From the NCBI RefSeq assembly GCF_029267215.1, contig NZ_JARIDH010000039.1, forward strand, positions 1-60,848: a DNA stretch of 60,848 nucleotides, in the 5' to 3' direction. Shown here in pieces: positions 1 through 8,378 of this stretch. The first letter of the stretch is position 1. Each line of letters starts with the position of its first letter. A program made the position numbers and the translations under genes. The notes beneath the pieces are model-generated. The model did no database searches, was not told where the DNA came from, and saw only the letters and a program-made list of their open reading frames with translations. Source of the DNA: Clostridium sp. (GTDB lineage: Bacteria > Bacillota > Clostridia > Clostridiales > Clostridiaceae).

Positions 1-36
1 AGCAGGTTATCGGTTCAAGTCCGATCATCAGCTCCA
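1..36 (+). tRNA. tRNA-Thr, 3' part (window edge)
   Basis: This is the 3' half of a tRNA: variable loop, T arm, 3' acceptor strand CATCAGC and an encoded CCA end. Apart from one base (CATCAGC here, CACCAGC in the copy at 156-231) it is identical to the complete tRNA-Thr(TGT) downstream, so it is very probably another tRNA-Thr. The anticodon lies outside the window. The base change turns a C into a T opposite a presumed G, which would still pair as G-U. Confidence 0.85.
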
Positions 37-41
37 TAAGT

Positions 42-127
42 GGTGGAATTCCCGAGTGGCCAAAGGGGGCAGACTGTAAATCTGTTGTCGGACGACTTCG
101 AAGGTTCGAATCCTTCTTCCACCACCA
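42..127 (+). tRNA. tRNA-Tyr (GTA)
   Basis: An 86-nt class II tRNA. Acceptor strands GGTGGAA and TTCCACC pair, the anticodon loop carries GTA, a long variable arm is present as expected for bacterial tRNA-Tyr, and CCA is encoded. It follows tRNA-Thr after five bases and is repeated with no visible change at 237-322. Confidence 0.97.
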
Positions 128-155
128 TTTATAAAAATAAAATATTAAACACTGT

Positions 156-231
156 GCTGGTGTGGCTCAATTGGCAGAGCAGCTGACTTGTAATCAGCAG
201 GTTATCGGTTCAAGTCCGATCACCAGCTCCA
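156..231 (+). tRNA. tRNA-Thr (TGT)
   Basis: A complete 76-nt tRNA. Acceptor strands GCTGGTG and CACCAGC pair, the anticodon TGT reads ACA, the T loop is GTTCAAGTC, and CCA is encoded. Second copy of a Thr-Tyr unit repeated in tandem with a period of about 195 bp. Confidence 0.97.
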
Positions 232-236
232 TATGT

Positions 237-322
237 GGTGGAATTCCCGAGTGGCCAAAGGGGGCAGACTGTAAATCTGTTGTCGGACGACTTCGAAGGT
301 TCGAATCCTTCTTCCACCACCA
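237..322 (+). tRNA. tRNA-Tyr (GTA), second copy
   Basis: An 86-nt class II tRNA with the same sequence as the copy at 42-127, anticodon GTA and encoded CCA. It is the last tRNA of the array; an intrinsic terminator starts four bases after its end. Confidence 0.97.
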
Positions 323-325
323 GCA

Positions 326-354
326 AGAGACACTTGTTTAAAGTGTCTCTTTGT
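326..354 (+). terminator. Terminator of the tRNA array
   Basis: A 10-bp perfect stem, AGAGACACTT with AAGTGTCTCT, around a 5-nt loop and followed by a T-rich run. It closes the Thr/Tyr tRNA transcript. Confidence 0.85.
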
Positions 355-400
355 TTAAAATAATATTAAAGTTAAAACAGAATATTTAGTATTTATATAC

Positions 401-507
401 TCTTATCCAGAGAGGTGGAGGGAATAAGGCCCAATGAAACCCGGCAACCAGTGAGAAATCACTACGGTGCCAATTCCGGTAAAGAAAAAAATCTTTACAA
501 GATGAGA
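401..507 (+). promoter_or_regulatory. SAM-I (S-box) riboswitch upstream of metK
   Basis: The conserved S-box core is present: AGAGGTGGAGGGA, GGCCCAATGAAACCCGGCAACC, and GGTGCCAATTCC, closed by a P1 helix between TCTTATC (401-407) and GATGAGA (501-507). S-box RNAs bind S-adenosylmethionine and favour the downstream terminator when SAM is plentiful. The element is followed by a strong terminator and then by the SAM synthetase gene, which is the expected feedback arrangement. Confidence 0.97.
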
Positions 508-532
508 GAAGATAAATTTAGTGTATAACTAG

Positions 533-575
533 AATCTCTTCTTAATTCTAAAAGGATTTAAGAAGAGATTTTTTA
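533..575 (+). terminator. SAM riboswitch expression-platform terminator
   Basis: A 13-bp stem (AATCTCTTCTTAA with TTAAGAAGAGATT) followed by a run of T. It sits 26 nt after the S-box P1 helix. The 3' P1 region (GATGAGAGAAGAT) resembles the terminator's 3' strand, consistent with alternative antiterminator pairing. Confidence 0.92.
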
Positions 576-729
576 TTTAGTATAAAATATATTTTGAAAG
601 CGCGCATTAAAATATATGAAATATTAAACATAAGGTTTAGATATTATTTTAAATATTGAATATAGTAATTTAAGAAAATATTTAGGGTTTTTCAACAAAT
701 AAAAAAATAATTTGAAAGGGGTGAATTAG

Positions 730-754
730 CTATCCTAATTAATTTATAGGGTAG
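730..754 (+). promoter_or_regulatory. Hairpin in the metK 5' leader
   Basis: CTATCCT (730-736) pairs with AGGGTAG (748-754). It lies between a good Shine-Dalgarno-like GAAAGGGGTG (714-723) and the metK ATG at 765. The only purine-rich stretch near the ATG (AGGG) is inside the hairpin, so the structure could control ribosome access. That function is inference; only the complementarity is seen. Confidence 0.4.
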
Positions 755-764
755 TTATATAAAC

Positions 765-1940
765 ATGAGAAGATTATTTACATCAGAGTCAGTTACAGAA
801 GGACATCCAGATAAAATATGCGACCAAATCTCAGATGCAGTTTTAGATGCTATCTTTGAGAAAGATCCAAATGCAAGAGTTGCTTGTGAAACAGCCGTTA
901 CTACTGGATTAGTAATGGTTATGGGAGAAATAACAACAAATTGTTATGTTGATATCCCTAAAATAGCAAGAGAGACTATTAAAAATATAGGATATGATAG
1001 AGCTAAATATGGTTTCGACTGTGAAACTTGTTCAGTTATGACTACAATTGATGAACAATCATCAGACATAGCTATGGGAGTTGATGAGGCTTTAGAGTCA
1101 AGAGCAGGAGAAAAAATTGATATAGATGCTGTTGGAGCAGGAGATCAAGGGATGATGTTTGGTTTCGCTACTAACGAAACAGAAGAATTTATGCCAGCAC
1201 CAATAGCTATGGCTCATAGATTATCAAGAAGATTAACAGAAGTAAGAAAGAACGGAACTTTACCTTACTTAAGACCAGATGGAAAAACTCAGGTTACTGT
1301 TGAGTATGAAGATAATAAACCTGTTAGAATTGATGCTATAGTAATATCAACTCAACATGGTCCAGACGTTTCCCAAGAACAAATTCAAAAAGATTTAATG
1401 GAGCATGTAATAAAGGCTGTTATTCCAGCTGAGTTATTAGATGAAAATACTAAATACTACATCAATCCAACAGGAAGATTCGTTATTGGAGGACCTCAAG
1501 GTGATGCTGGATTAACAGGAAGAAAAATAATAGTTGATACTTATGGTGGATATGGAAGACACGGTGGTGGTGCTTTCTCAGGAAAAGACCCAACTAAGGT
1601 TGACAGATCAGCAGCTTATGCAGCTAGATGGGTTGCTAAGAACTTAGTTGCTGCAGGTGTTGCAGATAAATTAGAGGTTCAAGTTGCATATGCAATCGGT
1701 GTTGCTAAGCCAGTATCAATAATAGTTGATACTTTTGGAACAGGAAAAATATCAGATAGTAAAATTGTTGATATAATAAATAAAGTATTTGATTTAAGAC
1801 CAGGTGCTATAATAAGAGACTTAGATTTAAGAAGACCTATTTACAAGCAAACAGCTGCTTATGGACATTTTGGAAGAACAGATGTTGAACTTCCATGGGA
1901 AAACTTAAATAAAGTTGAAGAAATAAAGAAATATCTTTAA
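765..1940 (+). CDS. metK: S-adenosylmethionine synthetase MetK
   Basis: Cytoplasmic enzyme that makes S-adenosylmethionine from methionine and ATP. The 391-residue protein has full family length. The N-terminal GHPDKI motif is at 13-18, the ATP-binding GAGDQG motif at 124-129, and the glycine-rich GGGAFSGKD loop near 267. The start gives the usual [10 protein letters not shown] beginning, so ATG at 765 is accepted although its ribosome binding site is poor (see the leader hairpin). It is preceded by a SAM-I riboswitch and terminator and is monocistronic, ending in a strong terminator. SAM-dependent premature termination is the expected control. Confidence 0.98.
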   Translation: MRRLFTSESVTEGHPDKICDQISDAVLDAIFEKDPNARVACETAVTTGLVMVMGEITTNCYVDIPKIARETIKNIGYDRAKYGFDCETCSVMTTIDEQSSDIAMGVDEALESRAGEKIDIDAVGAGDQGMMFGFATNETEEFMPAPIAMAHRLSRRLTEVRKNGTLPYLRPDGKTQVTVEYEDNKPVRIDAIVISTQHGPDVSQEQIQKDLMEHVIKAVIPAELLDENTKYYINPTGRFVIGGPQGDAGLTGRKIIVDTYGGYGRHGGGAFSGKDPTKVDRSAAYAARWVAKNLVAAGVADKLEVQVAYAIGVAKPVSIIVDTFGTGKISDSKIVDIINKVFDLRPGAIIRDLDLRRPIYKQTAAYGHFGRTDVELPWENLNKVEEIKKYL

Positions 1941-1941
1941 T

Positions 1942-1989
1942 AAAAACAAAAACCAATTGAGATAAACTCAATTGGTTTTTGTTTTTTTT
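1942..1989. terminator. Bidirectional terminator between metK and nagA
   Basis: A near-perfect stem of about 20 bp with core CCAATTGAG and CTCAATTGG, flanked by A tract and T tract. It lies between convergent metK and nagA and can serve both. Confidence 0.92.
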
Positions 1990-2032
1990 ATTAAATTTAA
2001 ACTAAAATAATTTAAATTTTTTTATATTGATA

Positions 2033-3169
2033 TTATGCTTTATGAACAAGCTTTCCATTTACTATTACATATTTTATATTTATATCTTCATCGAAAAGAA
2101 TTAAATCAGCATCATAACCTTCTTTAATTAATCCTTTTCTATCATCAACTTTACAGTGTCTAGCTCCATTGAAAGTAGCCATTTTTATAACTTCATAAAG
2201 TGGGTAGTTTGTGTTTTTAAATATATTTTTAACAGCTATATCTAAAGTTAATATAGAACCTGCTAATGAACCAGATAATAATCTAGCAGCTCCATTTTTA
2301 ACTTCAACATCTTGACCACCTAAAGAATACATTCCATCAGGCATACAACAAGCCATCATAGCATCTGTTATTAATAATACTTTATCAGTACTTTTTTGTT
2401 TATAGGCAACTCTTAAACTAGGATATGATATATGAATTCCATCTGAAATTGTCTCAGTAGTTATATCTGTATCAAAAACAGCCCCTACAACCCCTGGTTC
2501 TCTGTGAGTAAATGGTGTCATAGCATTGAATAAGTGAGTAGCATGTGAGCATCCACACTTTATGCCTTCTATAGCTTCTTCATAAGTAGCTTTAGTATGT
2601 CCCATTGAAACTACTATTCCTTTTTCACTTAAGAATTTAATAAGTTCTTTAGCACCATCTATTTCTGGAGCAAGAGTTATTGAAACAACATCATTTTCAT
2701 TTTCACCAACTAATTTATAGAAGTTTTCCTTTGTTGGAGCTATTAAGAAATCTGGATTTTGAGCTCCGATAGCCTTAGGACTTATAAATGGTCCTTCAAG
2801 ATGAGCACCTAAAACGTTAGCTCCATCTGTGCCTTCATTTTTAGCTTTGTGTATAGCCTCCATTGACTTACATATATCGTCTGAAGCCACTGTCATTGTT
2901 GTTGGTAAGAATGAAGTAGTACCATGTTTAACTATAACCTTTGCAATTTCATTTATAGCTTCATAGGTACCATCCATAGTGTCATGTCCACCAGCACCAT
3001 GTATATGAACATCTATAAATCCAGGAGCTAGATAAAGACCTTTTCCATCTATAATTTCACAATTAACTTCATTTTCAGGATTTATAGATTTAATCTTTCC
3101 ATTTTCAACTAGTACATTTCCAGACTCAATTTTGTCTAAATATACTATGTTACAATTTTTTATTAACAT
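2033..3169 (-). CDS. nagA: N-acetylglucosamine-6-phosphate deacetylase NagA
   Basis: Hydrolyses GlcNAc-6-phosphate to glucosamine-6-phosphate and acetate in amino-sugar catabolism and wall recycling. Amidohydrolase-fold signatures are visible: DVHIHGAGG (metal site), HLEGPF, GHTKA, THLFNAM and LITDAM. I place the start at ATG 3169 (MLIKNCNIV), 13 codons inside the longest frame, because AGGAAGGTGA lies just upstream of it; that gives 378 residues, normal for the family. It is convergent with metK and divergent from recD2. No nagB or nagR is adjacent, so it stands alone here. Confidence 0.95.
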   Translation of the reverse strand: MLIKNCNIVYLDKIESGNVLVENGKIKSINPENEVNCEIIDGKGLYLAPGFIDVHIHGAGGHDTMDGTYEAINEIAKVIVKHGTTSFLPTTMTVASDDICKSMEAIHKAKNEGTDGANVLGAHLEGPFISPKAIGAQNPDFLIAPTKENFYKLVGENENDVVSITLAPEIDGAKELIKFLSEKGIVVSMGHTKATYEEAIEGIKCGCSHATHLFNAMTPFTHREPGVVGAVFDTDITTETISDGIHISYPSLRVAYKQKSTDKVLLITDAMMACCMPDGMYSLGGQDVEVKNGAARLLSGSLAGSILTLDIAVKNIFKNTNYPLYEVIKMATFNGARHCKVDDRKGLIKEGYDADLILFDEDINIKYVIVNGKLVHKA

Positions 3170-3307
3170 ACGAATCACCTTCCTCATTATTAATCTTAAG
3201 ATTTTCATTTCACTAAGTCAATGGAATAAAGTTTATGATTTAAAATTAACAATTGTGATATAATTAATAGTAATAAACAAGTTAAGAGAAACCTTTTAGG
3301 AGGTAAT

Positions 3308-5542
3308 ATGGAAGAGTTAAATGGAATAGTTGAAAGTATAGTGTTTAAGAGTGTTGATACAGGCTATACTGTAATAAAATTTAGGGAAAATAACAATATT
3401 TATACGGCAGTTGGGGTGCTTCCTCAAGTTAGAGAAGGACAAAATTTAAAGATAAAAGGAAATTGGATTAATCACTCTCAATTTGGAAAACAATTTAAGG
3501 TTGAAGAGTGTGAGGAAATATTACCTACATCGGAGGCTGGAATAGAAAAATATTTAGCTTCAGGAATAATACACGGAATTGGTCCTGTTACAGCTAAGAA
3601 AATAGTAAAGAAGTTTGGAAAAGATACTTTAGATATATTAGATAATAATATTGAAAGATTAAAAGAGATAGAGGGAATTGGTAAGAAAAGGTTAGAAACC
3701 ATAATTGAGTCCTATAGAGAGCAAAGTGAATTGAAAAATATAAGTATATTCTTACAAACTCATGGATTGAGTATAAATCAATGTTTGAAAATATATAAAA
3801 AATATGGGGCAAGTTCTGTAGAAACTGTAAAAAATAATCCTTATATATTATGCGATGAAATTTCAGGTATTGGATTTAAAACATCAGATAAAATAGCTAG
3901 AAGTTTAGGAATAGAGGTGGATTCACCTTTTAGAATACAAAGTGGTATAAGATATGTGATTAATGATTTTTGTGCTAATGGACATACTTTTATGCCTAAA
4001 GAAGAACTTTTAAATGAGGCTAGCAATGTTTTAACTGTTGATAAAAGTGTAATAGAGGAAAATATAAATAATGCGGCGTTAGATAGAAAGATAAAAGTAG
4101 AAAAGGTTCATGATAAGGAAGGAGTTTTTACAATTCCTAATTATTACTGTGAACTTGGAATTACAAATAGAATTTTAACTTTAGCAATTAGTAATTTTCA
4201 AGATATAAATGTAGATGTGGATCACTTAATAAGCCAGTTTGAGAGGAAAAATAAAATAACTTTTGCAACTTCACAGAAGGATGCAATAACTAGTGCTTTC
4301 CAAAATGGAATAGAAATAATAACAGGAGGGCCAGGAACAGGTAAGACTACTATAATTAAGTGTATAATTGAAATTTTTGAAACTTGTGGATTAAAGGTTT
4401 TACTAGGTGCACCTACAGGAAGGGCAGCTAAAAGAATGAGTGAATCCACTGGAAAAGAGGCTACTACAATTCATAGAATGCTTGATATGGGTGTTTTTGA
4501 AAAGGATGAGAGCCTATTTATGACTAATACAGAAGAAAATTCTTTAGAGGCTGATGTTATTATAATAGATGAGGCTTCTATGATAGATATAACTCTTATG
4601 AATGCTTTGTTAAAATCAATTAAAGTTGGAACTAGACTTATAATTGTTGGAGATGTGGATCAGCTTCCATCAGTTGGGTCAGGAAATGTGTTAAATGACT
4701 TTATTGAAAGTGGATTTACAAAGGTAGTTCGTTTAAAAGAGATTTTTAGACAGGGAAAAGAGAGCATGATTGTAATTAACGCTCACAAAATAAATAAGGG
4801 TGAAATGCCTAAATTAAATGAAAAAGGAACAGATTTCTTTTTTATTAAAAATGATATTCAAGAAGGAATTTTAAATACAGTAATAGATTTGATAAATACA
4901 AGGCTTCCTAAATTTAATTCAAAATGGGATAAATTAAGAAGTATTCAAGTATTAGTGCCTATGAAAAAAGGGGTTTTAGGTGTTACAAACTTAAATGAAA
5001 AAATTCAGAGTGTTTTAAATCCAAAGGCTAATTATAAGAAAGAAAAAGAATTTAGAAGCGTCATCTTTAGAGAAGGAGATAAGGTTATGCAGATTAAGAA
5101 TAACTATTCTCTAAAATGGACTAGAATAGCTGGAAAAGGAGAACATGAAGGCTCTGGAGTATTTAATGGAGATATGGGATTTATTGAAAGTATAGACTTA
5201 GAGGGAAAGAAGATGTCTATAATTTTTGATGAGGAAAGAAAAGTAGTTTATGACTTTATGTATTTAGATGAATTAGATTTAGCTTATGCTATAACAATAC
5301 ACAAAAGCCAAGGAAGTGAATTCCCAGTTGTTATTATGCCAGCATATATGGGAGCACCACTTCTTATGAATAGGAATTTACTATATACAGGTATAACTAG
5401 GGCTAAGGAAATGGTTGTAGTCGTTGGAATACCTAAAGCATTAAAATATATGGTTGATAATACAAGAAGTATGAAGCGTTATTCTTCTTTAAATTGGAGA
5501 ATAAAAGAAATAATATCTAATGATATTTTTGAGGAAGAGTAG
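3308..5542 (+). CDS. recD2: RecD2-type SF1B DNA helicase
   Basis: ATP-dependent 5'-3' DNA helicase of the RecD2/TraA-like family, involved in DNA repair in bacteria lacking RecBC partners for it. 744 residues. An N-terminal OB-like region and helix-hairpin-helix repeats (GIGPVTAKKIVKKFG, IEGIGKKRLE, ISGIGFKTSDKIA) distinguish RecD2 from RecD1. Walker A GGPGTGKT is at 340-347, followed by IIIDEASMID (motif II), RLKEIFRQ, and the C-terminal motif AITIHKSQGSEF. The start has AGGAGG seven bases upstream. The next gene begins 17 bp downstream, suggesting cotranscription with the comF-like genes. Confidence 0.95.
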   Translation: MEELNGIVESIVFKSVDTGYTVIKFRENNNIYTAVGVLPQVREGQNLKIKGNWINHSQFGKQFKVEECEEILPTSEAGIEKYLASGIIHGIGPVTAKKIVKKFGKDTLDILDNNIERLKEIEGIGKKRLETIIESYREQSELKNISIFLQTHGLSINQCLKIYKKYGASSVETVKNNPYILCDEISGIGFKTSDKIARSLGIEVDSPFRIQSGIRYVINDFCANGHTFMPKEELLNEASNVLTVDKSVIEENINNAALDRKIKVEKVHDKEGVFTIPNYYCELGITNRILTLAISNFQDINVDVDHLISQFERKNKITFATSQKDAITSAFQNGIEIITGGPGTGKTTIIKCIIEIFETCGLKVLLGAPTGRAAKRMSESTGKEATTIHRMLDMGVFEKDESLFMTNTEENSLEADVIIIDEASMIDITLMNALLKSIKVGTRLIIVGDVDQLPSVGSGNVLNDFIESGFTKVVRLKEIFRQGKESMIVINAHKINKGEMPKLNEKGTDFFFIKNDIQEGILNTVIDLINTRLPKFNSKWDKLRSIQVLVPMKKGVLGVTNLNEKIQSVLNPKANYKKEKEFRSVIFREGDKVMQIKNNYSLKWTRIAGKGEHEGSGVFNGDMGFIESIDLEGKKMSIIFDEERKVVYDFMYLDELDLAYAITIHKSQGSEFPVVIMPAYMGAPLLMNRNLLYTGITRAKEMVVVVGIPKALKYMVDNTRSMKRYSSLNWRIKEIISNDIFEEE

Positions 5543-5559
5543 TTTGGGAGGATTTTAAT

Positions 5560-6522
5560 GTGAGTTTATATGGTAATAATTCTAAGATAATAAGTAGATA
5601 TAGCAACATGTTAAGAAAATGGTATATAAAAAAAGAAAATAAGTTCATAAATTTAATTTGTGAACCATATCAAAACTTAGAGTTTGTTTATGATTTAGTA
5701 AAAGATTGCTTAAAAAATGGGGAAAAAGTTTTATATGTTGGAAAAAGTAAAAAAGTTTGTAGAGCTGATGTTGTAAATTCTATTAATTTTTATTTTTCTT
5801 CTTTTGAAAATATATTTAGAATTAGAGAAAAATTTGATTTAATAATATTTGATGATGTTAGTTTATATTCTAATAAGAATATTATGGAGTGCAATGAGGA
5901 TTTAATATACTTAAAAAATTTGTGTGGAAAAATTATTATATGTTCAGTTGATAAGATATTTAATAATATTGATCACAAAGAAGTTTTAAATGAAAATAGA
6001 AAAACTCATTTTTTAGAACCAAGACTAATAACGACTAGGGTGAATCTTGAGAAAGCAATGCCTTATATTCTTTATGAGTATATAGAATGGTTTATTAGAG
6101 AGAAAAGGGTATTAGTTATATATGTTCCTAAGGAAATAAAGAAAGAATATGTTTATGATTATTATACTAAGGATTTAAAATTAGAAGATAAGGTAAGAAT
6201 ATTAAAAAGTAATAAAAATACATCTATTTTAAAAGTTATGGAAGAAAGTAATTATAGAAAAGAGGGGATTATTTATATTACTGATTCTTTACAGGATTAC
6301 TTTGATTATGATCCTAAGTGTGATTTAATAATTTATTTTTTTAATAAAGAAATTGTAGATTATAAAAAAATAATTTTTGCTTGTGGATTATTAGGAAAAA
6401 ATAAATACAAAAATAGAGAAGTAATATTACTAAGTAATGATGAAAATGAACAGATAGAAATAGCTAGGAGGTTAGCAAGAAGCTTTAATGAAACTTTATG
6501 GAGAGATATAGAGGGAGAATAG
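5560..6522 (+). CDS. Degenerate ComFA-like protein lacking Walker A
   Basis: A 320-residue protein with no intact domain I can name. By eye it follows the ComFA helicase layout. The segment after the expected Walker A position (EPYQNLEFVYDLVKDC, then NGEKVLYVGKSKKV) matches ComFA spacing, but the GxGKT loop is replaced by EPYQN. IIFDDVS sits where motif II would be, and the C-terminal ACGLLGKNKYKNREV aligns with the ComFA arginine-finger region. The zinc-finger N-terminus is missing. The start is GTG 5560, behind GGGAGGAT; the overlapping ATG at 5558 hits TGA at once. It overlaps comFC by 25 bp. The ComFA relation is inference; ATPase activity looks unlikely. Confidence 0.6.
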   Translation: MSLYGNNSKIISRYSNMLRKWYIKKENKFINLICEPYQNLEFVYDLVKDCLKNGEKVLYVGKSKKVCRADVVNSINFYFSSFENIFRIREKFDLIIFDDVSLYSNKNIMECNEDLIYLKNLCGKIIICSVDKIFNNIDHKEVLNENRKTHFLEPRLITTRVNLEKAMPYILYEYIEWFIREKRVLVIYVPKEIKKEYVYDYYTKDLKLEDKVRILKSNKNTSILKVMEESNYRKEGIIYITDSLQDYFDYDPKCDLIIYFFNKEIVDYKKIIFACGLLGKNKYKNREVILLSNDENEQIEIARRLARSFNETLWRDIEGE

Positions 6523-7157
6523 AAAATATTTTTCAATGCTTTTTAGAAGTAATTTATCCAAGAGAAGAAAAATGTTATGTGTGTAATAAAGAGGGTGGAA
6601 AAATAATATGTGACAAGTGTAATAGAAAGATTGATAGAGCTAATGATATTTTAGAGGTTGAAGGATGTAATCTTTATATATGTTCATATTATTCCTTTAT
6701 TATAAAAGACCTTATATTAAGATTAAAATATAAAGGGGATTTTCATGCTGGGGAAATACTAGTTTTACTATTAGAAGAAAAAATTAAGAAAGAAAACTTA
6801 AACATAGATTATATAGCATATGTTCCTATAGCTAAGGATGCCATGAAGAAAAAAGAATTTAATCAGTGCGAATATTTAGCTAAAGAACTTGGGAAAAGAT
6901 TAGATAAAAAAGTAGCTCAAGTTTTAAAAAAGAAAAATAAAGTTAAAGAACAGAAAACTTTAACTAAAGAAGAAAGAGATAAAAATGTAAGTGAAGCCTT
7001 TGAAATTATTGATTTAAAACTTTTAGAGGGAAAGAATATTTTGCTTTTAGATGATGTTATTACAACAGGTTCAACTTTGAAATATTGTACTCTAGAATTA
7101 AAAAAAATTAAAGATATTGAGATTTTTTTATTGACTATTGCAAAAAGTAATATATAA
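6498..7157 (+). CDS. comFC: ComFC-family phosphoribosyltransferase-like protein
   Basis: ComFC/GntX family protein used in handling single-stranded DNA during natural transformation in other bacteria. 219 residues. An N-terminal four-cysteine zinc finger (CYVCNKEG then CDKC) is followed by a phosphoribosyltransferase fold with the PRPP-binding signature LLLDDVITTGST near 182-193. The ATG at 6498 lies inside the upstream gene and has no strong ribosome binding site of its own, so translational coupling is likely. Its last codons contain the promoter of the next, noncoding RNA gene. Confidence 0.9.
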   Translation: MERYRGRIENIFQCFLEVIYPREEKCYVCNKEGGKIICDKCNRKIDRANDILEVEGCNLYICSYYSFIIKDLILRLKYKGDFHAGEILVLLLEEKIKKENLNIDYIAYVPIAKDAMKKKEFNQCEYLAKELGKRLDKKVAQVLKKKNKVKEQKTLTKEERDKNVSEAFEIIDLKLLEGKNILLLDDVITTGSTLKYCTLELKKIKDIEIFLLTIAKSNI

Positions 7158-7158
7158 T
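7131..7158 (+). promoter_or_regulatory. Promoter of the raiA-motif RNA, inside comFC
   Basis: TTGACT (7131-7136) and TATAAT (7153-7158) are separated by 16 bp. The start site would fall at about 7165, exactly where the 5' strand of the RNA's closing helix begins. The -10 box overlaps the comFC stop codon. Confidence 0.75.
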
Positions 7159-7165
7159 ATTAATG

Positions 7166-7370
7166 TAGCTAGGTTTGTGGTTGAAAGTCGATGCCAGTCG
7201 CAGGCGAAACGATCCACGTAAGCTAAACAAAGTTTTAGTGAGCATGGTGCGGCTTAGAAGTAAGACCTACCAGTCAATAAAGACTGAGAGGGTTAGTAGT
7301 GAGAGGTTGAATCCGGGTAGCAAAAGCTCCAGTAGGCGAGTGTGGGGGCAAAAACCAGGTCAACTAGCTA
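7166..7370 (+). ncRNA. raiA-motif noncoding RNA
   Basis: A 205-nt GC-richer stretch between comFC and hpf (raiA). It is bounded by a closing helix, TAGCTAG (7166-7172) with CTAGCTA (7364-7370), with a promoter directly upstream and an intrinsic terminator directly downstream. Its position immediately before the raiA/hpf gene and its length match the raiA motif described for Firmicutes and Actinobacteria; the assignment uses context and recall, not a covariance model. An 83-codon frame crosses it but does not look like a protein. The downstream gene has its own promoter, so this looks like an independent RNA rather than a cis leader. Confidence 0.85.
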
Positions 7371-7371
7371 T

Positions 7372-7410
7372 AAAAAAAGACTATGATTCTCATAGTCTTT
7401 TTTTGTTTTT
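7372..7410 (+). terminator. Terminator of the raiA-motif RNA
   Basis: Stem AGACTATGA (7378-7386) with TCATAGTCT (7390-7398), flanked by an A tract and a T tract. Confidence 0.93.
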
Positions 7411-7512
7411 GTCAAATCTTATGTAATATAAATAACTTAAGAAAAAATAAGCTTAAATAAATAAGGAGTATATAATATATTAAAATTTTCAGTAAATTGT
7501 GATAATTTAAAC

Positions 7513-7541
7513 TTGTATTTATAAGAGCAAAATAGTATAAT
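7513..7541 (+). promoter_or_regulatory. Predicted hpf promoter
   Basis: TTGTAT (7513-7518) and TATAAT (7536-7541) with a 17-bp spacer, about 65 bp before the hpf start. It lies after the raiA-RNA terminator, so hpf can be transcribed separately. Confidence 0.6.
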
Positions 7542-7607
7542 TTAAACATAAATTAAAACCTTTACATTAGTTAGGTTATTTGTTTTTTTGAAAGGGGCTG
7601 AAAATAT

Positions 7608-8141
7608 ATGAAAGTAACAGTTCATGCTAAAAATATAGAATTAACAAATGCTTTAAAGGATTCAGTTGAAAAGAAAATATCCAAGTTAAGCAAGTATTTT
7701 GAACCAGGAGTTGAAGCAAAAGCCACTTTAAGCGTAGAAAAAAGTAAACAGATTATAGAGGTTATGATTCCTTTTAATGGCGTATTATTAAGAGGTGAAG
7801 AAGCTACTGACGATATGTATAAGTCAATAGACTTGGTTGAAGAAAAAATCGAAAGACAAATAAGAAAGCAAAAAACTAAATTAGCAAAGAAAAATAGATA
7901 TGATTCATTAAGATTTTCTCATATAGAGTCATTAAATGATATAGATGAAGAAAAAGAATCAACAATAGTTAAAACTAAGAGATTTGATGTTAAACCTATG
8001 GGAGCAGAGGAAGCAGTTCTACAAATGGAATTAATCGGGCATGATTTCTTTGTATTCCAAGATGCAGAAACAAATCAGTTAAATGTGGTTTATAAAAGAA
8101 AAGACGGAAATTATGGTTTGATTGAACCTGGTTTAGATTAA
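7608..8141 (+). CDS. hpf: Ribosome hibernation promoting factor, long form
   Basis: Binds the 30S subunit and dimerises idle 70S ribosomes into 100S particles in stationary phase. At 177 residues it is the long HPF: an N-terminal RaiA/YfiA domain (about 1-100, with the basic helix ERQIRKQKTKLAKKNR) and a C-terminal dimerisation domain (about 120-175, with VKPMGAEEAVLQMELIGHDF and VVYKRKDGNYGLIEP). AAAGGGG lies ahead of the ATG. It is monocistronic with its own promoter and terminator. Also called RaiA or YvyD, the source of the name of the RNA upstream. Confidence 0.96.
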   Translation: MKVTVHAKNIELTNALKDSVEKKISKLSKYFEPGVEAKATLSVEKSKQIIEVMIPFNGVLLRGEEATDDMYKSIDLVEEKIERQIRKQKTKLAKKNRYDSLRFSHIESLNDIDEEKESTIVKTKRFDVKPMGAEEAVLQMELIGHDFFVFQDAETNQLNVVYKRKDGNYGLIEPGLD

Positions 8142-8167
8142 GAATAAAATAGAATGATTTATAATAA

Positions 8168-8203
8168 AAAAGATGTGAATTTTATTCACATCTTTTATTT
8201 TAT
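8168..8203 (+). terminator. hpf terminator
   Basis: Stem AAAAGATGTGAAT with ATTCACATCTTTT around a TTT loop, followed by T-rich sequence. The rest of the gap to secA (8204-8378) is AT-rich with nothing else recognised. Confidence 0.9.
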
Positions 8204-8378
8204 ATAAAAGTTTTATCTAAATTATTACATTTATTGAAAACTTAATATTATAAATGTTATAATTGAGTAGTTATTATATAATAAAGTGAATTTTATTGTA
8301 TAATTGAAGATAATACTATAAATTATATTAGTAAATGATTATAGAATAAGGTTAAATATAGAATTGAGGGATAAAATA

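Noticed and set aside
7175-7426. An 83-codon frame across the raiA-motif RNA
   Set aside because: No ribosome binding site, low-complexity basic composition, and it crosses both a structured RNA and its terminator.
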